DNA of 6,450 bases from the NCBI GenBank assembly GCA_020425885.1, contig JAGQRA010000593.1, positions 1-6,450 on the forward strand, given 5' to 3'. The notes under the pieces are model-generated. The model saw only the letters and a program-made list of their open reading frames with translations. It was not told the origin of the DNA and made no database searches. The DNA comes from Planctomycetota bacterium (GTDB lineage: Bacteria > Planctomycetota > UBA1135 > UBA2386). Each line of letters opens with the position of its first letter. The first letter of the stretch is position 1. This document shows positions 1 to 5,374 of the stretch, one piece after another. Position numbers and translations under genes: made by a program.

Positions 1-171
1 ACGCCGATGGACATCTACACGACGATCGCCGAGGGTCGGCCCGGCGGCATGCTGGCACACAAGCAGTACGGCACCTTGTTCGTGCAGCGCGCGACGGCCT
101 ACGTGCTGTCGATCATGAACAACGACCTGCCGGGCAAGGCTCCTGAGCCCAACGCCAAGAAGGTGCGGTGA
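1..171 (+). CDS. ccoP: C-terminus of c-type cytochrome, probably cbb3 oxidase subunit CcoP (partial)
   Basis: Only the last 56 residues and the TGA stop at 169-171 are in the window; the start lies upstream. The visible part has the C-terminal half of a class I cytochrome c domain: a helix ending in TIAEGRPGGM, whose Met (17th visible residue) is in the place of the axial heme ligand, then a helix around ATAYVLSIMN, then a short polar tail with GKAPEP. A tail of this kind (AYVLSL followed by a KAP-E/Q motif) is typical of CcoP, the diheme subunit that passes electrons from the periplasmic side to the cbb3 oxidase. The gene overlaps ccoG, and ccoNOP-ccoG is the usual order, which supports CcoP. 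The CXXCH heme sites are outside the window, so another cytochrome c is possible. Confidence 0.62.
   Translation, partial: TPMDIYTTIAEGRPGGMLAHKQYGTLFVQRATAYVLSIMNNDLPGKAPEPNAKKVR
159..170 (+). promoter_or_regulatory. Ribosome binding site and overlapping GTG start of ccoG
   Basis: GAAGG at 159-163 lies four bases before the GTG start at 168. The start shares bases with the upstream TGA stop at 169-171. The spacing is a little short, but no competing in-frame ATG or GTG start is visible nearby. The stop-start overlap suggests reinitiation by ribosomes that finish the cytochrome gene. Confidence 0.6.
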
Positions 172-1634
172 CCGACGCAACCGAACGGGGTGCTGCGGCC
201 GCGCCGGGTGAGGTCGGCCGGCCACAGGTCGTGAAGGGTCGGGCGCCGGTACGCCGCCCCGATATCGACACGCTGTTCAGCATCAACCCGGATGGTTCGC
301 GCAACGTGATCCATCCGGCCGACGTCAAAGGTCGGTTCCAGACCAGGAAGCACCTGCTCTGGTATCTGCTGCTCGGGATCTACCTGGCGCTGCCGTGGGT
401 CAAGGTCGGTGGCGAGCCGGCGCTGCTGCTCGACGTCCCGAGCCGTCACTTCTACCTGTTCGGCAATACCTTCAACGCCCAGGATTTCTGGCTCGCGTTC
501 TTCTTCGTCAGCGGCACCGGCTTCACCCTGTTCGTGGTCGCCGCGCTGTGGGGGCGCATCTGGTGCGGCTATGCCTGCCCGCAGACCGTGTTCCTCGAGG
601 GTCTGTTCCGTCGGATCGAGCGTTGGATCGAGGGCCCGGCGGCGGCTCGGGCGAAGCTCGACAAGGCCAGGTTGAGCGGTGCCAAGCTGGCGCGGCGGGG
701 ACTCAAGATGGTCGTCTTCCTGCTGCTGACGGCCGTCGTGACCCACTCCTTCCTCGGCTACTTCATGCCGGTGGAGGTGCTGGTGGCGGCGATGACCTCG
801 TCGCCCAGTCACCACCCGTTCGCCTTCGTTTTCGCGCTGGTCACGACGCTGATCCTGTTCGTCAACTTCACATGGTTCCGCGAACAGCTCTGCATCGTCG
901 TCTGCCCGTACGGGCGATTGCAGGCCGCGCTCTACGATGCCGACACGGTGCTGGTCGGCTACGACGCCGGCCGCGGTGATCCGCGCGGCTCGGCCGGCAC
1001 CGAGGGTGCCGGCGATTGTGTCGACTGCTACCGCTGCGTGGCGGTGTGTCCGACCGGCATCGATATCCGCAACGGCACGCAGCTCGAGTGCGTCGGCTGT
1101 GCCAACTGCATCGATGCCTGCGATGCCGTGATGGACAAGCTGGAGCGACCCCGCGGGCTCGTGCGCTACGACAGCCAGCGCGGGCTGGAACTCGGCCAGC
1201 GCCGGTTCCTGCGCGGTCGCGTCTTCTTCTATGCGGTGCTCCTCCTGCTCGGCATCGGCGTGTTCACCTTCGCGGCTTCGTCGCGCAAGCCGTTCGAGGC
1301 CAATCTGCTGCGGGCGCGCGGTACGACCTACACGATCGAGGGCGATCGTGTCCATTCGGTCTACGAGCTGCACCTGATCAACAAGCGTCCCGAGAAGCGT
1401 CGATTCACGATCGAGAAGGTCGGTCCCGAAGCGGCCGAGATCGTGCTCGCGATGGTCGAGGTCGACCTCGACACGCTCGACGAGATGCGGGTTCCGGTTC
1501 ACGTGTTCGTCCCGGTCGACAGGTTCCGCACCGGCATGCGCTGCGAGCTGAAGGTGCGGTGCGAGGAGCCCGACGCCGTCCTCGAACGTCTCGCGACGGT
1601 GCCCATGCTCGGGCCATCGTCACGCGCCAAGTAG
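168..1634 (+). CDS. ccoG: Cytochrome c oxidase accessory protein CcoG (FixG/RdxA family)
   Basis: This 488-residue integral membrane polyferredoxin-like protein is full length for the family. CcoG acts in assembly of cbb3 oxidase and has been linked to copper reduction and delivery for the binuclear centre. Five membrane segments are visible near residues 63-81, 105-128, 180-200, 217-234 and 352-370. The conserved Cys motifs at membrane edges are WCGYACP (C133, C137) and CIVVCP (C242, C246). A soluble ferredoxin module between TM4 and TM5 has two full CxxCxxCxxxC clusters: C284, C287, C290, C294 followed by Pro, and C308, C311, C314, C318, enough for two [4Fe-4S] centres. Residues 371-488 form the C-terminal Ig-like FixG domain. 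The GTG start at 168 overlaps the TGA of the preceding cytochrome gene as GTGA, with AAGAAGG at 157-163 as ribosome site, indicating translational coupling. ccoH, ccoI and ccoS, its usual partners, do not follow; a convergent kinase gene does. Confidence 0.95.
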   Translation: MTDATERGAAAAPGEVGRPQVVKGRAPVRRPDIDTLFSINPDGSRNVIHPADVKGRFQTRKHLLWYLLLGIYLALPWVKVGGEPALLLDVPSRHFYLFGNTFNAQDFWLAFFFVSGTGFTLFVVAALWGRIWCGYACPQTVFLEGLFRRIERWIEGPAAARAKLDKARLSGAKLARRGLKMVVFLLLTAVVTHSFLGYFMPVEVLVAAMTSSPSHHPFAFVFALVTTLILFVNFTWFREQLCIVVCPYGRLQAALYDADTVLVGYDAGRGDPRGSAGTEGAGDCVDCYRCVAVCPTGIDIRNGTQLECVGCANCIDACDAVMDKLERPRGLVRYDSQRGLELGQRRFLRGRVFFYAVLLLLGIGVFTFAASSRKPFEANLLRARGTTYTIEGDRVHSVYELHLINKRPEKRRFTIEKVGPEAAEIVLAMVEVDLDTLDEMRVPVHVFVPVDRFRTGMRCELKVRCEEPDAVLERLATVPMLGPSSRAK

Positions 1635-1638
1635 CGGT

Positions 1639-1679
1639 GCTCGGCCGGCGGGGCTCGGCAATGGCCGGCGTGGCCGGGC
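1639..1679. terminator. Possible bidirectional terminator between convergent ccoG and kinase genes
   Basis: Only 44 bases separate the two convergent stop codons. They are extremely GC-rich and hold nested inverted repeats: GCTCGGCC (1639-1646) against GGCCGGGC (1672-1679) with one G-U pair, or alternatively GCCGGC (1644-1649) against GCCGGC (1664-1669). No T-tract follows on either strand and the loops are long, so intrinsic termination is only a possibility. Confidence 0.3.
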
Positions 1680-2980
1680 TACTCGCGCTCGGCGACCGGC
1701 AGGCAGATGCGAAACGTCGCGCCCGTGCCGGGCTTGGTGTCGAGTTCGATGCGGCCGCCGTAGCCCTCGATGATGCTCTTGCTGATGGAGAGTCCGAGGC
1801 CGGTGCCGCCGCGGGCCCGCTTCGTCGTCACGAAGGGCTCGAAGATGCGGCTGCCGAGTTCGTCGGGGATTCCGGGCCCGTTGTCCTGCACGCCGAGGTG
1901 CGCGAACTCCCCGTCGCTGCCGCCGAACAGCGTCACGTTGCGGCTCTCGGGCTTGGTGAGCAGCGCGTCCTTGGCGTTGATCAGCAGGTTGAGCAATACC
2001 TGTTGTACCTGCTGCGGTCGCGCCATGACCTGCGGGATCTCGTCGGGCACCTCGACGGTGAGCTGGATGCCGTGACGCTTCAGGTTCTCTCCCATCAGGC
2101 GAAGCGTGCGTTCGACGACGTCGTGCAACGCCGTCGGCTGCGGCTGGTCGCGGTCATCGCGCGCGAACTGCAGCAGGTCGCGAACGATGTCGGCGATGCG
2201 TTGCCCTTCCTCGACGATGATCTGGCTGTTCTCCTGCGGTTCGTCGCCGTCCTGGATCAACTGGGCGCAGTTGATCATCGTGTTGATCGGGTTGTTGACC
2301 TCGTGCGCGATGCCGGCCGCGAGCTCGCCGACCGCCGCCAGGCGTTCGGTCTGGGTCAGTTTCGCCTGCATCTCGTGCCGCTCGGTGATGTCGCGGATCA
2401 CGGCCGTGAAGAAGCGCTGGCCGTCGGACCAACCTTCGCCGATGGACAGGTCGATGGGGAACAGCGAGCCGTCCTTGCGGCGGCCCACCACCTCGCGGCC
2501 GAAGCCGATGATCCTCTTCTCGCCGGTCTCGAGGTAACGCTGCAGGTAGCCGTCGTGTTCGGCCGAGAACGGGCGCGGCATCAGGCAGTTGACGCTGTTG
2601 CCGATGGCCTCGGCGGCCGTGAAGTGGAAGAGCCGTTCGGCGGCACCATTGAAGGTGACGATCGTGCCGGTGTCGTCGATCGTGACGATGCCCTCGGTGG
2701 CCGTGTCGACGATCGCCTGCACCTGCGCGGCGTGACTCGAAGCCGCGCCCATGGCCTGACGGCGCAGGTCCTCGGATTCGCCGATCGCCCGCTCGATCTC
2801 GTCGTGGAGGTGGCGGCGACCGAGCAGACACAGCGGCGTGACCGCCAGCAGGCTGCCGGACGCGACGAGGCTGAGGCTGCTCCACAGCGTGCCCGGCTCC
2901 AGCAGCAGGCCGATGATGGCCAGCAGCGCGCAACCTATGGCGGCCGCAACCTGGATGCCGGGGGCTAGGATCATCGTCAT
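1679..2980 (-). CDS. Membrane-anchored FixL-like PAS sensor histidine kinase, putative heme oxygen sensor
   Basis: This is a 433-residue sensor kinase. Two hydrophobic helices (about 9-27 and 33-53) anchor it with almost no periplasmic loop, so sensing should be cytoplasmic. A helical linker (54-87) leads to a PAS domain (about 88-200), then HisKA with phospho-acceptor H226 in the FixL/NtrB-like motif AHEVNNP, then the ATPase domain: N box N335, G1 box DNGPGIP (D366), F box EPF (381-383) and G2 box GGTGLGL (391-397). Within the PAS domain H142, R148, R162, L178 and I180 match the FixL heme ligand His200 and distal residues Arg206, Arg220, Leu236 and Ile238 of Bradyrhizobium FixL (numbering recalled), all with the same offset of 58. 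I infer heme-based oxygen sensing. The ATG at 2980 has only a weak ribosome site; an in-frame ATG at 2974 is the alternative. The gene is divergent from the REC-kinase/regulator operon, its likely partners. The kinase call is certain; heme binding is inferred. Confidence 0.95.
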   Translation of the reverse strand: MTMILAPGIQVAAAIGCALLAIIGLLLEPGTLWSSLSLVASGSLLAVTPLCLLGRRHLHDEIERAIGESEDLRRQAMGAASSHAAQVQAIVDTATEGIVTIDDTGTIVTFNGAAERLFHFTAAEAIGNSVNCLMPRPFSAEHDGYLQRYLETGEKRIIGFGREVVGRRKDGSLFPIDLSIGEGWSDGQRFFTAVIRDITERHEMQAKLTQTERLAAVGELAAGIAHEVNNPINTMINCAQLIQDGDEPQENSQIIVEEGQRIADIVRDLLQFARDDRDQPQPTALHDVVERTLRLMGENLKRHGIQLTVEVPDEIPQVMARPQQVQQVLLNLLINAKDALLTKPESRNVTLFGGSDGEFAHLGVQDNGPGIPDELGSRIFEPFVTTKRARGGTGLGLSISKSIIEGYGGRIELDTKPGTGATFRICLPVAERE

Positions 2981-3087
2981 CAGCCTAGGGCCACAGCCGG
3001 TCGGATCCAGCTACGCCTTAAGCGGTATGAGCCTACGAACCATGGACCGCCCCTGACTCGAGTGTCAGATCGGAGAATGCCGATCCC
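2981..3087. promoter_or_regulatory. Divergent promoter/operator region of the two-component cluster
   Basis: These 107 bases separate the starts of the FixL-like kinase (-) and the REC-kinase (+), so both transcripts should begin here. Three symmetric or repeated elements stand out. CTACG occurs at 3011-3015 and 3033-3037, 22 bases apart (CGTAG on the - strand). A dyad at 3012-3027 has the symmetric bases TAC--CTTAAG--GTA. An inverted repeat at 3053-3068 has arms CTGAC and GTCAG. No convincing -35/-10 or -24/-12 pair and no FNR/Anr-type TTGAT-N4-ATCAA box was found. GGAGA at 3072-3076 is the likely ribosome site for the + strand gene. Confidence 0.55.
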
Positions 3088-4188
3088 ATGTCACGCATCG
3101 TGTTGATCGACGACGAGGTGCGGCTCCAGCAGACGCTGGCGCGCTTTCTCGAACAGCAGGGGCACCACGTCGTGCGCGGCACATCGTTCGCTGACGTCGA
3201 GAACCATCTGTACCCCGGCCGATTCGAGGTGCTGATCACCGACATCGTCATGCCCGAGGTCGATGGCATGAAGGTGCTGCGCGAGGTCGTGGAGGCCAGG
3301 GGCTGCCTCGAGCCGGTGATCCTCATTACTGGGGAACCCAACCTCGAGACAGCTGCCGAGGCCGTTCGTCGGGGCGCGTTCGATTACATCAGCAAGCCCG
3401 TCACCAAGGACAAACTGCTCGAGGCCGTCGGACGAGGGCTGCGCCACGTCCAGCTGCTGCGTGAACGTGACAGCGCGCTGAAGAGCGAGATGGACATCCT
3501 GCGCAATCTCGCGCGCATCGGGGAGTCCGCCTCGGTGCTGAGCCACGAGATCCGCACTCCGATCACGAGCCTCCGACATGCCCTGCGGGCGGTCGGCGAC
3601 AAACTCGGCATCGAACACCGCATCCTGGTCGAGGAGTTCCTGGTCAACCTGGGCAAGATCGAGACGATGCTCGGCAAGACGCTGTCGCTGGTGAAGCCGC
3701 TCGAACTCAAGCGGCGGCCGACCGACCTCGAACGCCTGGTCGCCGATTGCGTCCGTGACGTGCAGGCGCTGCCGAGCATGGTCGAGTTCTCGGTCGGGGT
3801 CGACATGCCCGATCGGCTGACCGCGGATGTGGACGCGCAGCTGCTGGGCGACGTCCTGACCAACCTCCTGCGCAACGCCGGGGAGGCCAGCGATGGCCGT
3901 TGCCACGTCGACGTGATGTTGCGCTGCCAGGGCGGTCAGCTCGCGATCGAGGTTACGGATGACGGGCCCGGTGTGCCGGATCATCATCGCGACGAAATCT
4001 TCAGGCCGTTTCGGAGTTTCAAAGAGTACGGCACCGGAATCGGATTGGCATTCTCACGCAAGGTCGTCGAGTCCCATGGCGGCACCATCCGCCTGGTCGA
4101 CAAGCCTGGCGTCGGAGCCTGCTTCCGCATCGAGATTCCCGGCGCGTGTGCAACGTCAGGGTCGGCCGAGGAGGCTCACCATGAGTGA
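3088..4188 (+). CDS. Soluble receiver-histidine kinase fusion (REC-HisKA-HATPase)
   Basis: This 366-residue cytoplasmic protein has a phosphoacceptor receiver at the N-terminus and a complete kinase core behind it, with no membrane segment and no DNA-binding domain. The REC domain (about 2-118) has the acidic pair D8/D9, phospho-acceptor D52 in TDIVMP, T81 and K103 in SKP. A helical linker (119-148) joins it to the HisKA domain with H153 in SHEIRTP. The ATPase domain follows with N263 in LLRNAGEA, DDGPGVP (291-297), RPF (306-308) and G2 box GTGIGL (315-320). All catalytic residues are present, so it can in principle accept phosphate on D52 and autophosphorylate H153. A plausible role is a kinase gated by phosphorylation of its own receiver, perhaps by the divergently encoded FixL-like kinase. 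The ATG at 3088 has GGAGA eleven bases upstream. The gene overlaps the response regulator gene, its probable target, by 8 bases. Confidence 0.93.
   Translation: MSRIVLIDDEVRLQQTLARFLEQQGHHVVRGTSFADVENHLYPGRFEVLITDIVMPEVDGMKVLREVVEARGCLEPVILITGEPNLETAAEAVRRGAFDYISKPVTKDKLLEAVGRGLRHVQLLRERDSALKSEMDILRNLARIGESASVLSHEIRTPITSLRHALRAVGDKLGIEHRILVEEFLVNLGKIETMLGKTLSLVKPLELKRRPTDLERLVADCVRDVQALPSMVEFSVGVDMPDRLTADVDAQLLGDVLTNLLRNAGEASDGRCHVDVMLRCQGGQLAIEVTDDGPGVPDHHRDEIFRPFRSFKEYGTGIGLAFSRKVVESHGGTIRLVDKPGVGACFRIEIPGACATSGSAEEAHHE
4168..4183 (+). promoter_or_regulatory. Strong ribosome binding site fixing the response regulator start
   Basis: GAGGAGG at 4168-4174 lies six bases before the ATG at 4181, inside the last codons of the REC-kinase gene. 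It is the best Shine-Dalgarno match in the window. It decides the start of the downstream regulator, because the same frame is open much further upstream without any receiver-like sequence. Confidence 0.8.
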
Positions 4189-4846
4189 AAAACAGACCAT
4201 CACGATCGTTCTCGTCGACGACCAGGCAATCGTCCGCGCGGCGTTCAAGTCCCTGCTCGAACGGGTTGCCCATTTCCGCGTCGTCGGCGACGCCGGCGAT
4301 GCCCGTTCGGCGATCGAACTGGTGACCGAGCTGCGGCCTGACCTGGTGTTGCTCGACATCACGATGCCCGGTCTCTCCGGCATCGACGCCGTCGCTCCGA
4401 TCAAGCGAGCTTCGCCGCGTTCGCGCGTGCTGATGGCGTCGCAGCACGAAGGGCAGAAGTTCGTCCGCCAGGCCCTGATGGCCGGTGCCGACGGCTACCT
4501 GTCCAAGGACAGCGAGCCGGAGGAACTGGCGTTGGCCATCGAGTCGATCCATCGCGGCGACTCGTACCTGTCGCCGAAGGTCGCCGGCAGCATCATGACG
4601 CACGCTGTTCGCGGCGAGGTCGCACCGCGCGACGAGGAGAGCGCGTTGTCCGTGCTGACGCCGCGCGAGCGCGAGGTGTTCCAGCTGCTCACGCTCGGCA
4701 AGGCCAACAAGGAGGTCGCGGCGATGCTCCATCTGTCGCTCGGGACCATCAAGAAGCACCGCGAGAACCTGCAGCGGAAACTCGATTGCCACTCGGCAGC
4801 GGAGTTGGCGCGATTGGCGATCCGCGAGGGGCTGCTCAGCGTCTGA
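4181..4846 (+). CDS. NarL/FixJ-family response regulator (REC plus LuxR-type HTH)
   Basis: This 221-residue transcription regulator is the normal length for the family. The receiver (about 7-125) has the acidic pair D13/D14, phospho-acceptor D59 in LLDITMPG, S87 in the Thr/Ser switch position (MASQHE) and K109 in LSKD. After a linker (126-155) the C-terminal LuxR/GerE helix-turn-helix domain (about 156-221) begins with LTPREREVFQLL and contains the recognition helix region LSLGTIKKHRENLQRKL. It is expected to bind DNA as a dimer when phosphorylated. Its start overlaps the end of the REC-kinase gene by 8 bases, so the two are translationally coupled and probably act in one phosphotransfer pathway. 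FixJ, the partner of FixL, has this same domain order, which fits the FixL-like kinase next door. Target genes cannot be read from the sequence; the neighbouring intergenic region and cbb3 genes are the obvious candidates. Confidence 0.95.
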   Translation: MSEKQTITIVLVDDQAIVRAAFKSLLERVAHFRVVGDAGDARSAIELVTELRPDLVLLDITMPGLSGIDAVAPIKRASPRSRVLMASQHEGQKFVRQALMAGADGYLSKDSEPEELALAIESIHRGDSYLSPKVAGSIMTHAVRGEVAPRDEESALSVLTPREREVFQLLTLGKANKEVAAMLHLSLGTIKKHRENLQRKLDCHSAAELARLAIREGLLSV

Positions 4847-4853
4847 ATCGGTT

Positions 4854-4875
4854 GCGCCGGCTCGCCGGCCGGTGC
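4854..4875. terminator. Hairpin between convergent regulator and universal stress protein genes
   Basis: GCGCCGGC (4854-4861) can pair with GCCGGTGC (4868-4875), giving an eight-pair stem with one G-U and a six-base loop TCGCCG. It begins eight bases after the regulator stop and lies before the convergent stop at 4899. No T-run follows on the + strand, so this is a terminator-like hairpin rather than a proven intrinsic terminator. Confidence 0.45.
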
Positions 4876-4898
4876 TCGCCCTCGTCCAGTCCGAGCCG

Positions 4899-5336
4899 TC
4901 ACTCCGCCGTGCGTACGGTCAGCACCGGACACTCGGACATCCGCACGACCTTCTCGGCCGAGCTGCCGAGCAGCATGTGCCGCAGGCCGGTATGCCCGTG
5001 CGTGCCGATCACGATCACGTCGGCATCGCATTCCTTGGCGCATTCGAGGATCTGCTCATGCACCTCGCCGTTGCGCATCTCGGTCCGAATCGACACGTCG
5101 GGGTCGAGTCTGGCTCTCGATTCCTCGAGCTCCTCCTTGGCGCGATTGTGCAGCTCGGTCTGCAGGTTCGGGAATGCCGTCACCGTTCCCAGGCTCCGCA
5201 TCGGGTAGCTCATCTCGGCGACCACGTGGAGCAGAACGACCTCGGCGCCACAGGACTTGGCCAGCTTTACGGCGTAGGCAGCTGCGCGTCGGGCCGGGTC
5301 TGAGAAATCGGTTGGGCAGACGATTCGGCGGAACAT
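4899..5336 (-). CDS. Universal stress protein, single UspA domain, ATP-binding type
   Basis: The protein has 145 residues from the ATG at 5336, the usual size of a single-domain Usp. It opens with the characteristic strand and loop FRRIVCPTDFSD (D10 near the nucleotide site), has LLHVV at about 35-39, and ends with the ATP-binding signature G-x2-G-x9-G-S: G111, G114, G124, S125 in VIGTHGHTGLRHMLLGSS, followed by CPVLTVR. The signature places it with ATP-binding Usp proteins rather than the UspA type that lacks nucleotide. Such proteins are cytoplasmic and are often induced by oxygen limitation or respiratory arrest, which fits the cbb3 and FixL-like neighbours, though this link is inference. 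A TTG at 5360 could add eight residues, but the ATG start matches the family N-terminus and the ribosome site is weak in either case. It is convergent to the response regulator and divergent from the TPR-metallopeptidase gene. Confidence 0.94.
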   Translation of the reverse strand: MFRRIVCPTDFSDPARRAAAYAVKLAKSCGAEVVLLHVVAEMSYPMRSLGTVTAFPNLQTELHNRAKEELEESRARLDPDVSIRTEMRNGEVHEQILECAKECDADVIVIGTHGHTGLRHMLLGSSAEKVVRMSECPVLTVRTAE

Positions 5337-5374
5337 GGGTATTGTCCAGAGTAGTGCCAAAGCGGATCTCGAAC
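5337..5374. promoter_or_regulatory. Very short divergent intergenic region, usp / TPR-zincin
   Basis: Only 38 bases lie between the two divergent ATG codons. Two separate promoters would have to overlap, or lie inside the opposing genes. No clear promoter hexamers or strong Shine-Dalgarno on either side are visible. If the downstream ATG at 5420 is the true start of the + strand gene, the gap becomes 83 bases, leaving more room. Confidence 0.35.

Noticed and set aside
99..1502. A 467-codon - strand open frame opposite ccoG
   Set aside because: It is antisense to a certain gene, its composition (His, Arg, Glu and Gln runs) is that of a mirrored GC-rich frame, and it shows no recognisable domain.
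2260..2300. Two TTGATC motifs close together, checked as possible FNR/FixK half-sites
   Set aside because: They lie inside the kinase gene, encode the conserved Asn-rich stretch after the phospho-acceptor His, and lack the paired ATCAA half.
1016..2968. A 650-codon open frame on the + strand across the end of ccoG and antisense to the FixL-like kinase
   Set aside because: Its translation is Arg/Ala/Asp-rich low-complexity sequence with no family features, while both overlapped genes have full catalytic motifs. Long antisense open frames are expected in GC-rich coding DNA.
2984..3062. Five 6-base palindromes (CCTAGG, GGATCC, CTTAAG, CCATGG, CTCGAG) within about 80 bases of the divergent intergenic region, resembling a cloning polylinker
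   Set aside because: About one or two would be expected by chance, so five is mildly high. They are irregularly spaced and embedded in natural sequence between two matching genes, so a cloning artefact is unlikely. The larger dyads explain two of them.
3091..3987. A 298-codon - strand open frame opposite the REC-kinase gene
   Set aside because: It is a shadow frame with no domain. The + strand carries all REC and kinase residues.
3959..4180. Extension of the response regulator upstream to an ATG at 3959
   Set aside because: The frame is open, but the added residues are an out-of-frame reading of the ATPase domain of the REC-kinase. The GAGGAGG site fixes the start at 4181.
5174..5374. Extension of the TPR-zincin gene upstream to 5174
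   Set aside because: The extra residues are antisense to the universal stress protein and Arg/Pro-rich. The TPR protein most plausibly begins at 5375 or 5420.
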